From UBA1952 sp965246765 (GTDB lineage: Bacteria; Bacteroidota; Bacteroidia; Chitinophagales; Chitinophagaceae), in contig CBDFFJ010000004.1 of the NCBI GenBank assembly GCA_965246765.1, positions 186,001 through 250,000 of the forward strand: a stretch of DNA of 64,000 nt, given 5' to 3'. Shown here in pieces: positions 9,044-18,453 of this stretch. Under the pieces are notes generated by a model that saw nothing but the letters and a program-made list of their open reading frames with translations, did not search any database and had not been told where the DNA came from. The translations under genes were made by a program, and so were the position numbers. Numbering within the stretch: the stretch's first letter is position 1; each line of letters starts with the position of its first letter.

Positions 9044-9051
9044 CGAATCTA
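9044..9051 (-). promoter_or_regulatory. -7 promoter box of xth
   Basis: On the minus strand TAGATTCG matches the TAnnTT(T/C)G pattern that precedes several genes in this window. It lies 19 bases upstream of the xth start codon. No clear -33 element was seen. Confidence 0.35.
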
Positions 9052-9134
9052 TACTTCTGTGGATAAATTCCTGTTATTGTTTTCTAATGACAACGCTGGC
9101 CTGACGGGTGTCGTAAATTGCGGTAAGCAATACT

Positions 9135-12100
9135 ATGCAGACCTATTCCTGGCTCCTGTCTCGGCTGGACGCTTTTATCCGGAAATATTACCTCAACCAA
9201 CTGGTGCGCGGCAGCCTCATTCTGCTTACCTGCCTGCTGGCCTATATCTTGCTTGTGAGCGTAGGCGAATACTGTCTGTACCTGCCTGTCTGGGCCAGGA
9301 TTTCCATTGCAATAATCTTCGTAGCCCTTGGTGGGTCCGCGCTCGTGTTCTGGATCATAAGGCCGCTAAGCAAGATGGGGCGGATGGGCAAGACGCTTTC
9401 TCATGAAGACGCCGCGGTCATCATAGGGCGACATTTTCCTGAGATTTCCGATAAGCTGCTGAACGTTCTGCAGTTGAAAGCCGACAATGCAGGCACTGCA
9501 AGCCGGGAACTGATAGAAGCAAGCATTGACCAGAAAGCGTCTCAGATTTCGGTTGTGCCCATTTCCGGCGCTATTGATCTTTCCAGAAACAGGCGCTACC
9601 TGCCGCTGCTGATTCCGGTGATGCTGATTGGCATATTCATTCTGGTCGTGTCTCCGAAGGTGTTCACAGATGCCGGCACGCGGCTGCTGCAGCCTACCCG
9701 CGCTTTTGAGAAGCCGGCGCCTTTTACATTCCACATCGTTTCAGGCGACCTGATTGTTACCCGCAATAGTGACTACGTGCTGAAGGTTTCCGTCAGCGGT
9801 GCCGCGTTGCCTGCCGAGGTGTTCGTGGCGATCGGCGACGAGCGCGTTCCTGCCACGGCGCTCAGCAATCATGTTTTCCAATACACGTTTAAAGATGTAA
9901 CCGAACCTGTCAGCTTCAGGCTGTTTGCCGCCGGTTTTTATTCTAAACAATACAATCTGCAGGTGGCCCAGATGCCCGTTTTAAAGGCTATCCGCGTGCA
10001 GATAGACTACCCGGACTATACAGGAAAAAAAGACGAGATCCGGGCTTCACTTGGCGACTTGACCATCCCTGCCGGAACCCGGGTGGGCTATTCTCTGATG
10101 ACCGACTATACGGATGCCGCCACTTTGCAGTGGCCCAGCGGCGCCTTGGTAAATCTCCCTTCCAGTAACGGCAAACTTTTTAATTACGTACACCGCTTTA
10201 TGCAGGATACCTCTTATACTATCCTGCTCCATAATGCCCGGACGCCTGCCGCGCCTGGCTTTCGGTACAATGTACAGGTCATTCCGGACCAATATCCGGT
10301 TGTTCAGGTTCAGGAGTTTCGCGATACTGTTACCGGCCGACAGATTGTATTAACGGGAACTGCGGGCGATGACTATGGTATCAGCCGGGTCACTTTTCAC
10401 TACAGTATTTCTGACGAGCAGGGCCGGTCGTCCGGCGACAAATCTTTTCAGCTCGCAGGCGGCGGTGCGCTGGTGCCCTTTCAAAAGTATTTTGATCTCC
10501 AGGTACTTGATCTCCGGCCAGGTCAGAAAGTCAGCTATTACGTTGAAGCGTATGATAATGATGGCGTGAACGGACCCAAAGCCTCGCGCAGCACTACGAT
10601 GGTGTATGCCATGTACACGCCGCGCCAGCTTGATTCGTCCATGAATATGAATGCCAGGCAGATCGATGCAGGCTTAAGCAATTCTGCGCAGCAAAGCAAA
10701 GAGATTCAGAAAGACCTGAAAGACGCGCAGGATAAGATGCTGCAGAGCACAGAGATGTCTTTTGAGCAGCAGCAGAACCTGAAAGACCTGGCCGAAAAGC
10801 AGGATGATCTTCAGGCGAAAATGGAAGCGACAAAGAAGCGTCTGGAAGAGCAGATGCGCCAAAGCGCACAAAAAGAATATAGCCAAGACGTTCGTGAGAA
10901 ACAGGAAGAAGTGAAGAAACAGCTTGACAACCTCCTGAGCAATGAGCTGAAAGAGCAGATGAAAAAGCTCCAGGAGCTGATGGCGAAACTGAATAAGGAA
11001 GATGCGCAAAAGACTTTGGAACAGTTGCAAGAGCAAAACAAGCTCTTCAATATGGATATGGAGCGCATGAAGGAGCTCATGAAGCAGCTTGAAGCCCAGA
11101 TGAGGATGGAGGACCTGGCCAATAAAGTGGATAAGCTTGCCAGCCAGCAGCAGGACTTAAAGAAAGTAACCGACGCACAAAAGAAAGATGCTTCCTCGCT
11201 GGGCAAGGAGCAGCAGGAACTGAAGAAGGAGCTTGAGAAGGCAATGAGTGAGGACATGAAAGAGCTGCAAAAGCTTAATAAAGGCATGGAGCGCCAGCAG
11301 GATGTTGATAAGCCAGCGGAAGAAGGTAAAAAGGCGGGTGAAAATATGCAGCAAAGCGAGGAGCAGCTTAGCAAGGATAATAAGAGTAAGAGCAGCCAGA
11401 GCCAACAAAAAGCTGCGGAAAATCTGCAGCAAATGGCTGCGGCCCTGCGCGCCATGTCCGGCGGCATGGATGCAGAGCAGATAGATATAGACATTCGCGC
11501 AACCCGCCAACTGCTCACAAACCTTATACGCCTGTCGTTTGATCAGGAAAATCTGATGAATGGGGTACGGGGCACCGCTGCATCCAGCCAAAGCTACATT
11601 GCCAACCAGCGGGAGCAGGCGCGGCTCTACGCTGCCTCACGCATGATCCGCGATAGCCTTTTTTCACTCAGCAAACGGGTATTTAAGCTGGCGCCTTCAG
11701 TAAATAAGGAAACGCGCGACCTGGAAAAGAATATGAGAATGGCGACGGCATCCCTTGAAAATCGCGTAATCAGCGATGCGCTTACAAAGCAGCAGTACGT
11801 GATGACGCATACCAATAATCTGGCGCTGATGCTCAACGAGCTCCTCGCTAACCTGATGCAGATGCAGATGCAAAGCAAAAGTCAGGGTGGTGGTGGCGGA
11901 TCCTGCTCAAAACCCGGCGGTGGCCCGCCCAAGCCGGGCGCCGGCAAAAAGCCTGGAGCAGGCGAGCAGCTCAGCGACATTATAACGCAGCAGCAGGGCC
12001 TGGGCAGTGCTATGCAGCAAGCCGCATCGGGTAAAAAGCCTGGTGCCGGCAAAAAGCCAAGTGATGGGAAAGATGGCAAAGACGGAAAGGATGGAAAAGA

Positions 12101-12635
12101 TGGAAAAGAAGGTCAGAGCGGCAAGGAACAAGGGAAAGGCGGCACGGGCGGAGCGGGCGGCAGCGGTTCGGGGCAGGGTAGTGAGGGTGACAGCGAGTAT
12201 GGCGACGCCGAGCAGCTAGCGCGTTTGGCTGCGCAGCAGGCTGCCGTCCGGAAACAGCTTCAGGATTTACAGAGTCGGTTGGCGGGCACAGGCGTGGGCA
12301 GCAGCAAAGAGCTGCGCGAAATACAGCAGCAGATGGACCGCAATGAAACCGACCTCGTAAACCGCAGACTCACCAGTCAGTTCCTGATGCGCCAGCAGGA
12401 AATTCTAACCCGTCTGCTCCAGGCCGAAAAATCCTTGCGCGAGCAGGAGCAGGATGATAAGCGTGCATCTAACGCAGCAAAGGAAGTTTCGCGGCCGGTG
12501 CCGCCAGAGCTGCAACGCTACCTGCAAAACAGGCAGCAGCTTCTGGAGCTGTACCGCACAATTCTGCCTCAGCTAAAGCCGTATTACAAGGATATGGTGG
12601 ATCAATACTTCCGCACAATCGGGACAAAACAATAG
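9135..12635 (+). CDS. DUF4175-family membrane protein with coiled-coil and low-complexity tail
   Basis: 1166 residues. Two transmembrane segments lie near residues 28-48 and 52-75, and another near 160-178. A large extracytoplasmic beta-rich region follows (about 190-500), then a very long Gln/Lys/Glu-rich coiled coil (about 510-800). A Gly/Lys/Pro segment after residue 915 holds collagen-like DGKDGKDGKDGKDGK repeats, and a final helical region ends the protein. The order of parts fits DUF4175 proteins of Bacteroidota, whose function is not established. It is followed by a small membrane protein on the same strand. The product is probably envelope-anchored. Confidence 0.8.
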   Translation: MQTYSWLLSRLDAFIRKYYLNQLVRGSLILLTCLLAYILLVSVGEYCLYLPVWARISIAIIFVALGGSALVFWIIRPLSKMGRMGKTLSHEDAAVIIGRHFPEISDKLLNVLQLKADNAGTASRELIEASIDQKASQISVVPISGAIDLSRNRRYLPLLIPVMLIGIFILVVSPKVFTDAGTRLLQPTRAFEKPAPFTFHIVSGDLIVTRNSDYVLKVSVSGAALPAEVFVAIGDERVPATALSNHVFQYTFKDVTEPVSFRLFAAGFYSKQYNLQVAQMPVLKAIRVQIDYPDYTGKKDEIRASLGDLTIPAGTRVGYSLMTDYTDAATLQWPSGALVNLPSSNGKLFNYVHRFMQDTSYTILLHNARTPAAPGFRYNVQVIPDQYPVVQVQEFRDTVTGRQIVLTGTAGDDYGISRVTFHYSISDEQGRSSGDKSFQLAGGGALVPFQKYFDLQVLDLRPGQKVSYYVEAYDNDGVNGPKASRSTTMVYAMYTPRQLDSSMNMNARQIDAGLSNSAQQSKEIQKDLKDAQDKMLQSTEMSFEQQQNLKDLAEKQDDLQAKMEATKKRLEEQMRQSAQKEYSQDVREKQEEVKKQLDNLLSNELKEQMKKLQELMAKLNKEDAQKTLEQLQEQNKLFNMDMERMKELMKQLEAQMRMEDLANKVDKLASQQQDLKKVTDAQKKDASSLGKEQQELKKELEKAMSEDMKELQKLNKGMERQQDVDKPAEEGKKAGENMQQSEEQLSKDNKSKSSQSQQKAAENLQQMAAALRAMSGGMDAEQIDIDIRATRQLLTNLIRLSFDQENLMNGVRGTAASSQSYIANQREQARLYAASRMIRDSLFSLSKRVFKLAPSVNKETRDLEKNMRMATASLENRVISDALTKQQYVMTHTNNLALMLNELLANLMQMQMQSKSQGGGGGSCSKPGGGPPKPGAGKKPGAGEQLSDIITQQQGLGSAMQQAASGKKPGAGKKPSDGKDGKDGKDGKDGKEGQSGKEQGKGGTGGAGGSGSGQGSEGDSEYGDAEQLARLAAQQAAVRKQLQDLQSRLAGTGVGSSKELREIQQQMDRNETDLVNRRLTSQFLMRQQEILTRLLQAEKSLREQEQDDKRASNAAKEVSRPVPPELQRYLQNRQQLLELYRTILPQLKPYYKDMVDQYFRTIGTKQ

Positions 12636-12679
12636 TTGCGTGCGGTGTCCACATTTAATCGACCGTTTAAAAACGGTAC

Positions 12680-12709
12680 TTGCATGACAGCACAGAATGA
12701 GTATCTTTC
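12680..12709 (+). promoter_or_regulatory. Promoter of the small membrane protein gene
   Basis: TTG at 12680-12682 and TATCTTTC at 12702-12709 are separated by 19 bases. This matches the Bacteroidota promoter layout with one mismatch in each element. Transcription would start near 12715, which excludes the in-frame ATG at 12697 and supports the start at 12751. Confidence 0.45.
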
Positions 12710-12750
12710 GGACTGTAAAACCGATTACTCAAACTAAAAAACTGACGGCC

Positions 12751-13245
12751 ATGCTTTTTACGCGACACTTCAGGTATCAGACGAGTAGTTCAGCCGAGGA
12801 AATCAAACAGCGCCTTATCGGAAAGCACGTCAAAATCCACAACATGGATTTTGAGATTTACGATAAAGACCGGATGGTTAAGATCATCCCTCACGCCGAG
12901 CAGGAAACCAACATCAAAACGCTCCCCATAACGCACGTGGAGTTCAAGGGCAAAGGAAACAAGACAGACGTCGTCATCTCTTCCAAAATGCGGAAGATTG
13001 ATAAGGGTGGGCCGATGATCCTGCTTATTTTCTGTTTCTTTCTGCTCGCTTCCGCGCTTGTAATGCTTCTTTCTATTAAAGAAGAAGGCTTTGAGGTTTA
13101 CGCATATCCTATGATTGCCGTGAGCCTGCTTGTGTTCATCATCTTTTGGATAAGGCTGGAGAGTGGTTATTTCGACTACATCCGCAAAATCCGCGATTAT
13201 GTAAAGCAGCAATCTATGGTCGATACAAAAACAGCCGTTGGCTGA
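12751..13245 (+). CDS. Small membrane protein with two transmembrane helices
   Basis: 164 residues. An N-terminal soluble part of about 85 residues contains the pattern SSSAEEIKQRL..KHVKIHNMDFEIY. It is followed by two hydrophobic helices (roughly residues 88-110 and 118-135) and a short basic-acidic tail. An ATG at 12697 lies 18 codons upstream in frame, but the promoter-like element overlaps it, so 12751 is preferred. I do not recognise a characterised family. A hairpin terminator follows about 60 bases after the stop. Confidence 0.65.
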   Translation: MLFTRHFRYQTSSSAEEIKQRLIGKHVKIHNMDFEIYDKDRMVKIIPHAEQETNIKTLPITHVEFKGKGNKTDVVISSKMRKIDKGGPMILLIFCFFLLASALVMLLSIKEEGFEVYAYPMIAVSLLVFIIFWIRLESGYFDYIRKIRDYVKQQSMVDTKTAVG

Positions 13246-13304
13246 CCGTGACAAAATCGTTTGCGCATTCAGATGCATATCTAACAATGCGCATGGTAAT
13301 TTTG

Positions 13305-13329
13305 GGCTGCTTCGGCAGCCTTTTCTTTT
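13305..13329 (+). terminator. Rho-independent terminator
   Basis: A GGCTGC stem, TTCG tetraloop and GCAGCC stem are followed by TTTTCTTTT. This is a classic stable hairpin with U-run, placed after the small membrane protein gene and before sdaA. Confidence 0.8.
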
Positions 13330-13376
13330 GTACGGTTGACACCGGACTGTGAATTTCAATACTCCAAATCGCCATC

Positions 13377-14804
13377 TTGAAAAAAGAATCTATTTCCGTC
13401 TTCCATATGTTCAAGATCGGCATCGGTCCGAGCTCCTCGCATACGCTTGGTCCTTGGCGTGCTGCGCTGAGATTTATTGATGGGCTGAATAGCCGGAATA
13501 GTCTGGTGAACGTTGAGTCGGTGCAGGTGCTGCTTTATGGCTCGCTGGCGAAGACAGGTAAAGGCCACGGCACAGACGTGGCAGTAATATTAGGACTGTG
13601 CGGAGAAGACCCGGTAAGCTTTGACGTGAATGCCGTTACGCCGCGCATTCAAAGCATCGGGAAAAGCGGCAGAATGCTGTTTGCCGGCGTAAAAGAGATT
13701 CCTTTTGAGCCGGTAAAAGATGTGGTATTCCTGATGAATGAATCACTGCCTGCCCATCCCAACGCACTCACTTTTTTGTGCAGCCTAAGAGGCGGGCAGC
13801 AAATTGCCGAAACTTATTACAGCATCGGCGGCGGTTTTGTAATTAAGGAAGGCGAAGGCGATTCTGCCGGTGAACTGGTGGATCTGCCTTTTCCTATTGA
13901 CTACGCCGCCGATTTGCTGCACTGGTGCATCAAAACAGGCCTGTCAATATCTGAAGTAGTCATGGAAAATGAGCATGCATGGCGCAGCGAGGCAGAGACA
14001 AGGGAAGGAATCCTCAACATTTGGAATGTGATGAAAGATTGCGTGTACCGGGGTGCGCATATTGCAGGCAAGCTGCCGGGTGGCCTGGACGTAACCCGGC
14101 GCGCATCACCGCTGAATGACCGGCTTATCAAGGGCCGGCCTTATACTGATTTTGCTGAATGGGTGTCTGCCATACGCGCCGGCGGCCAGGGTTTCCAGTA
14201 TATTCTGGACTGGGTCAGCTGCTTTGCCCTTGCGGTGAATGAGGAGAATGCGGCTTTTGGCCGTGTAGTCACAGCCCCCACCAATGGCGCCGCTGGCGTG
14301 ATTCCGGCTGTACTGATGTATTACGCCATCTTCAATGATGCACTGGATGATGATAAGCTGGTTCGCTTCCTGCTGAATGCGTCCGAGATCGGCTCTATTT
14401 TTAAAAAAGGCGCAACCATCAGCGCGGCTATGGGTGGCTGTCAGGCAGAGATCGGCGTATCGTCGGCTATGGCCGCAAGCGCACTGACAGAATGCCTTGG
14501 CGGCACGCCGCGACAGTGCATGCAGGCCGCAGAAATCGCGATGGAGCACCACCTCGGCATGACCTGCGACCCGGTGGCCGGTCTTGTGCAGGTGCCGTGC
14601 ATTGAGCGGAATACGATGGGCGCCATCAAGGCCATTACCGCATCGCAGCTCGCCTTGCAAAGCAATCCCGATAACGCCCGTGTATCGCTGGACGCCGTGG
14701 TAAGCACCATGTGGCAGACGGCCCTGGATATGAACGGCAAATACAAAGAGACCGCAGAGGCAGGGCTTGCTACCAATATTCCGCAGGCCGAGGCGCTGTG
14801 TTAG
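13377..14804 (+). CDS. sdaA: L-serine ammonia-lyase, iron-sulfur type
   Basis: 475 residues. It deaminates L-serine to pyruvate and ammonia. The N-terminus ISVFHMFKIGIGPSSSHT aligns with E. coli SdaA, and this homology starts before the first in-frame ATG (13407). The only usable start is therefore TTG at 13377, followed by KKES. The [4Fe-4S] ligands appear as C355 (GGCQAEIG), C397 and C408 (within the 12-residue stretch beginning CDPVAG). It is the single-chain form with beta and alpha domains fused. It ends 26 bases before waaA; whether the two are transcribed together is unclear, because a -7-like box sits between them. Confidence 0.93.
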   Translation: MKKESISVFHMFKIGIGPSSSHTLGPWRAALRFIDGLNSRNSLVNVESVQVLLYGSLAKTGKGHGTDVAVILGLCGEDPVSFDVNAVTPRIQSIGKSGRMLFAGVKEIPFEPVKDVVFLMNESLPAHPNALTFLCSLRGGQQIAETYYSIGGGFVIKEGEGDSAGELVDLPFPIDYAADLLHWCIKTGLSISEVVMENEHAWRSEAETREGILNIWNVMKDCVYRGAHIAGKLPGGLDVTRRASPLNDRLIKGRPYTDFAEWVSAIRAGGQGFQYILDWVSCFALAVNEENAAFGRVVTAPTNGAAGVIPAVLMYYAIFNDALDDDKLVRFLLNASEIGSIFKKGATISAAMGGCQAEIGVSSAMAASALTECLGGTPRQCMQAAEIAMEHHLGMTCDPVAGLVQVPCIERNTMGAIKAITASQLALQSNPDNARVSLDAVVSTMWQTALDMNGKYKETAEAGLATNIPQAEALC

Positions 14805-14818
14805 CCGTGGTAGCATAA

Positions 14819-14826
14819 TACCTTCG
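14819..14826 (+). promoter_or_regulatory. -7 promoter box in front of waaA
   Basis: TACCTTCG fits TAnnTT(T/C)G and ends four bases before the GTG start at 14831. If used, the transcript would have almost no leader. A -33 element is not obvious. Confidence 0.35.
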
Positions 14827-14830
14827 CTGT

Positions 14831-16066
14831 GTGTCGGTGCTGTACAATATCTTTCTCCTACTTTACCGCGCATCAATAGCGTTGGCCGCAGGCTGGAATC
14901 CAAAGGCGCGCGCATGGCAGCAAGGCAGGAAAGGCCAATGGTCTCGTATAATATCAAAGCTTTCAGCTGCCGGCTCCCGCAAGCGCATCTGGATGCACTG
15001 CGCATCGCTGGGCGAGTTTGAGCAAGGAAGGCCAGTGCTTGAAAGGCTTCGCGAAAAATATGACGATGCGTTTATTGTGCTGACATTCTTCTCGCCGTCC
15101 GGCTACGAGGTGCAGAAGGATTGGGACGGCGCTGACTTCATCTGTTACCTGCCGATGGATGGACCGCGCACGGCAAAGCGGTTTGTGAGAATTGTGCAAC
15201 CATCGCTCACATTGTTTGTGAAGTATGAATTCTGGCATTATTATCTGAAAGAGCTGTCGGAGCGCAAGGTGACGACTGTACTTGTTTCTGGAGCCTTCCG
15301 GAAAAGCCAGTCATTCTTTAAGCCCTGGGGCAGATTTTTCAGGAAGATGCTGCTGCGGTTCAGCCTGCTGACAGTTCAGGATAAGCAGTCGTTGGCATTG
15401 TTGGAAAAGATTGGCCTGCGAGCGGAACTGACCGGCGACACACGCTACGATCGGGTGGCGCAGATCGCCGAAACATCAAAAGCCTTTCAACTCATAGAGC
15501 TGTTTCGCGGCGGCGGGAAACTCATCATTGCCGGCAGTACATGGCCAGAAGATGAACAAATGCTTAGGGCTTGCCTGCCGCATTTGCCGGAAAGCTGGAA
15601 GCTGGTGCTCGCGCCGCATGAGATTAATGAAGCCCATCTTCAGGACATTAAAAACCTGTTTGGCGATTCTTGTATCTTCTATTCCGGTTTTCAATCCGGC
15701 ACAAGCGCACAAGTTTTGGTGATTGATAATATCGGGATGCTGTCCAGCCTCTATCGCTATGGCGAAATAGCTTGCATTGGCGGCGGCTATAATCGCGGCG
15801 GAATTCACAACGTGTTGGAGCCTGCGGTGTTTGGATTGCCGGTAGTGATAGGGCCTGAATATCAAAAATTCACCGAAGCGGTGGCGATGGTGAAAAAGGA
15901 ATTTGCCTTTCCGGCTAAAGACGAGGATGATTATCGCAGTACGTTACAAAATCTGACGCTGGACGACGATGGCCGGATAGCACTACAAGGATTCATCAAA
16001 ACTTATATTCACGAGCAAACCGGCGCAACTGCTAAAATTCTGGCGCTCCTGCCTCACGCAATCTGA
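14831..16066 (+). CDS. waaA: 3-deoxy-D-manno-octulosonic acid transferase (GT30)
   Basis: 411 residues. It has an N-terminal membrane-anchoring helix (LYNIFLLLYRASIALAAGW) and a GT-B fold with the GT30 landmarks CASLGEFEQGRPVLE, LVSGAFRKSQSFFKPWGRFF, GSTWPEDEQML and GGGYNRGGIHNVLEPAVFGLPVVIGPEY. It transfers Kdo from CMP-Kdo to lipid IVA at the inner membrane. Beside kdnA/kdnB and kdsB, its real donor here is probably CMP-Kdo8N (inference). The start is GTG at 14831 or GTG at 14837; no ATG is available before the membrane helix. Confidence 0.93.
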   Translation: MSVLYNIFLLLYRASIALAAGWNPKARAWQQGRKGQWSRIISKLSAAGSRKRIWMHCASLGEFEQGRPVLERLREKYDDAFIVLTFFSPSGYEVQKDWDGADFICYLPMDGPRTAKRFVRIVQPSLTLFVKYEFWHYYLKELSERKVTTVLVSGAFRKSQSFFKPWGRFFRKMLLRFSLLTVQDKQSLALLEKIGLRAELTGDTRYDRVAQIAETSKAFQLIELFRGGGKLIIAGSTWPEDEQMLRACLPHLPESWKLVLAPHEINEAHLQDIKNLFGDSCIFYSGFQSGTSAQVLVIDNIGMLSSLYRYGEIACIGGGYNRGGIHNVLEPAVFGLPVVIGPEYQKFTEAVAMVKKEFAFPAKDEDDYRSTLQNLTLDDDGRIALQGFIKTYIHEQTGATAKILALLPHAI

Positions 16067-16071
16067 TGGCG

Positions 16072-16079
16072 TAACTTCG
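16072..16079 (+). promoter_or_regulatory. -7-like box upstream of kdnA
   Basis: TAACTTCG matches TAnnTT(T/C)G and starts six bases after the waaA stop codon, leaving a 40-base leader to kdnA. No -33 element is evident, so read-through from waaA is equally possible. Confidence 0.3.
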
Positions 16080-16119
16080 CCCCGCTTTTGAATTTTGCAG
16101 CCTAAATTTTTAATTAATC

Positions 16120-17328
16120 ATGCCCGGAACAGAACTTTTTGGCAAGGAAGAACGCAAGGAAATCAACGATGTGCTGGACACCGGCGTCCTCTTCCGCTAC
16201 AACCACGACGCGCAGCGCAATGGCCATTGGAAGGCAAAGGATTTTGAAGCGGAGGTACAGAAAATTACCGGTGCGAAATATGTCCACGCTATGTCGTCGG
16301 GCTCAACGGCCGTGATGACTGCTTTGGCCGCTTCCGGCATTGGCGCGGGCGATGAGGTGATTGTTCCGCCTTTTACATTCATTGCCACCATTGAAGCAGT
16401 GCTCTTCCTCGGCGCGCTGCCTGTCTTCGCTGAGATTGATGAGACGCTCTGCCTTTCAGCGGAAGGTATTCGTAAGGCAGTTACGCCGAAAACGAAAGCA
16501 GTCTGCCTCGTACACATGTGCGGCGGCATGGGCGATATGGATGCGGTGCTGGAAGTGTGCCGGGAGCATAACCTGACGCTCGTGGATGATGCCGGACAAG
16601 CCTTCGGCGCTTCTTATAAAGGGACAGCGGTCGGGTTGTTTGGTAAAGCGGGCGCATTTTCCTTTGACTTTTTCAAAATAGCCACTGCTGGCGAAGGTGG
16701 CATTCTTGTCACCAATGACGAAAAAGTTTATAAGCTGGCCGATGCCTACTCCGACCATGGACACAGCCACGTGGGCAATAACCGTGGCATGGAGCCGCAC
16801 CCGGTGCTGGGCTTCAACTACCGCATCGGTGAATTGAATGCCGCAGTAGGCGTTGCGCAAACGCGCCGCGTGCCGCAGGTACTGGAAGCAAATCGCAAGC
16901 ATAAAGCTGCGCTGGTCGCCGCGCTGAGCAAGACAGAAGGCATTTCCTTCGCCCGCCTCGCCGACCCGGGTGGCGACAGCGCTACCTTCCTCAATATGTT
17001 CCTGCCGGATACAGAAAGCGCGAAGCGGGTGGTTGATGAGCTGAACGCGGCGGGCGTCGGCGGTTTCAACTATTGGTTTACGAACATGTACCACTTCATC
17101 AACCAATGGGAGCATATCAAAGAGATGAAAACAGCGTCCAAGCTGAATGTGCAGCTTCTCGGTGCGCCTCAGGATTATGCAGCTTTGGATTTACCGAAGT
17201 CACAAGAGGTAATTGGCCGGCTTATTTCCTTCGGCATCCGCTGCACTTGGACGGATGAGGAGGTGCAGGAATTGGCCGGGAGAATCAGTGCATGCGTAAA
17301 GAAAGCATTGCAGACTGTCGCAGCGTAA
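16120..17328 (+). CDS. kdnA: 8-amino-3,8-dideoxy-manno-octulosonate transaminase
   Basis: 402 residues of the DegT/DnrJ/EryC1 PLP aminotransferase family. The match to Shewanella KdnA is strong in what I recall of that protein: MPG.ELFG.EE...DV at the start, then GDEVIVPPFTF, FAEIDETLCLS.EGI, LVHMCG.M, SDHGH.H.G..RG.E.HP and SWTD/TWTD near the end. K186 in FSFDFFKIATAGEGG is the expected Schiff-base lysine. KdnA aminates the 8-oxo sugar made by KdnB, giving Kdo8N. kdnB follows 38 bases downstream, as expected for the pair. Confidence 0.93.
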   Translation: MPGTELFGKEERKEINDVLDTGVLFRYNHDAQRNGHWKAKDFEAEVQKITGAKYVHAMSSGSTAVMTALAASGIGAGDEVIVPPFTFIATIEAVLFLGALPVFAEIDETLCLSAEGIRKAVTPKTKAVCLVHMCGGMGDMDAVLEVCREHNLTLVDDAGQAFGASYKGTAVGLFGKAGAFSFDFFKIATAGEGGILVTNDEKVYKLADAYSDHGHSHVGNNRGMEPHPVLGFNYRIGELNAAVGVAQTRRVPQVLEANRKHKAALVAALSKTEGISFARLADPGGDSATFLNMFLPDTESAKRVVDELNAAGVGGFNYWFTNMYHFINQWEHIKEMKTASKLNVQLLGAPQDYAALDLPKSQEVIGRLISFGIRCTWTDEEVQELAGRISACVKKALQTVAA

Positions 17329-17366
17329 CGCACACTCCAACAATCCAACGCTCCAACTTTCCAACA

Positions 17367-18443
17367 ATGCTGCACAAGAATTTCAAAAACATAGAAAAGG
17401 TCTGCTACGGACGAGGCTCCTTCTCCATGATAGAAAGCATCCTTGCTGATAAGCGGGAAGGCGGCTTTTTCGTTTTCCTCGTTGACCATTACTTCAAGGG
17501 GAAAGAATTAGAAAGCCGCTTGCCGGTGACGGATGAGGATGTGGTGCGTTTCATTGACGTTGACCCGCACGAGCCGACTACCGAGCAGATTGACGGCCTG
17601 AGAGACGAAATCCTGGCTGTTCGCGGCTTACCGGCGGGAGTAATCGGCATTGGCGGCGGCTCTATTATGGACATTGCCAAAGCGCTAAGCCTGATGTTCA
17701 CCAATGAAGGCTCTTCCACGCTTTATCAGGGCCTGAATCTGGTAAAGAAGCCCGGCATTTACCACCTCGGCGTGCCAACCATTTCCGGTACCGGCGCAGA
17801 GGTAAGTATGACGGCTGTTCTTACCGGCCCGGAAAAAAAGCTCGGCCTGAAGTGCGACTGGACGGTTTTCAACCAGGTCATTCTTGACCCCGAGCTGATT
17901 GCCTCCGTGCCGCGTGATAAGTGGTTTTACACCGGCATGGATACGTACATCCATTGCATAGAAAGCGAGAACGGCGCGCTGAATAATGCATTTTCCCATG
18001 CTTATGCGGAACAATCGCTGAAGCTGTGCCGCGATATTTTTCTTGGTGATGCAGCTGGACAGACGCCGGAAAATGATGATAAGCTGATGGTGGCGTCGCT
18101 GATGGGTGGCATGTCGCTGACGTATTCAGAGGTGGGCGTTTGCCACGCGCTTTCATACGGCCTTTCCAAGATTCTGGATGAGAAGCATTGCTACGCGAAC
18201 TGCCTTGCTTTCCAGCACTTAGAAGATTACTATCCGGAAGGCGTGCGAGAGTTTAAGACGATGCTGACCAAGCACAACATCACGCTGCCCCAGGGCCTGA
18301 GCGCCTCCTGGAGCGATGAGACGATTACGGCGATGGCTAAGGTTGCTTATAACCTGCCGCACATGTGGCGTCACGCTGTGGGCGAGGATTGGCAGGAAAA
18401 GGTGACGCTTGGGGATATTGAGGGGCTTTTTAGAAGGATGTAA
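17367..18443 (+). CDS. kdnB: 3-deoxy-manno-octulosonate 8-oxidase, iron-containing alcohol dehydrogenase type
   Basis: 358 residues of the group III iron-dependent alcohol dehydrogenase family. It has the nucleotide-binding GIGGGSIMDIAKALSLM, the segment PTISGTGAEVS, and metal-ligand regions around WFYTGMDTYIHC and VCHALSYGLSKILDEKH. The N-terminus NFKNIEKVCYGRGSF closely resembles Shewanella KdnB. It oxidises C8 of Kdo for the KdnA transamination. An in-frame upstream extension to 17292 overlaps kdnA and was rejected in favour of the ATG at 17367. Confidence 0.92.
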   Translation: MLHKNFKNIEKVCYGRGSFSMIESILADKREGGFFVFLVDHYFKGKELESRLPVTDEDVVRFIDVDPHEPTTEQIDGLRDEILAVRGLPAGVIGIGGGSIMDIAKALSLMFTNEGSSTLYQGLNLVKKPGIYHLGVPTISGTGAEVSMTAVLTGPEKKLGLKCDWTVFNQVILDPELIASVPRDKWFYTGMDTYIHCIESENGALNNAFSHAYAEQSLKLCRDIFLGDAAGQTPENDDKLMVASLMGGMSLTYSEVGVCHALSYGLSKILDEKHCYANCLAFQHLEDYYPEGVREFKTMLTKHNITLPQGLSASWSDETITAMAKVAYNLPHMWRHAVGEDWQEKVTLGDIEGLFRRM

Positions 18444-18453
18444 CTTTGAGAAT

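Noticed and set aside
10811..11518. 235-codon Ser/Cys-rich minus-strand frame
   Set aside because: It is the complement of the Gln/Lys/Glu coiled coil of the DUF4175 gene, which produces long open frames by composition.
12053..12115. Regular short repeats looking like a CRISPR array
   Set aside because: They are codon-level DGK repeats within an intact reading frame with no spacers.
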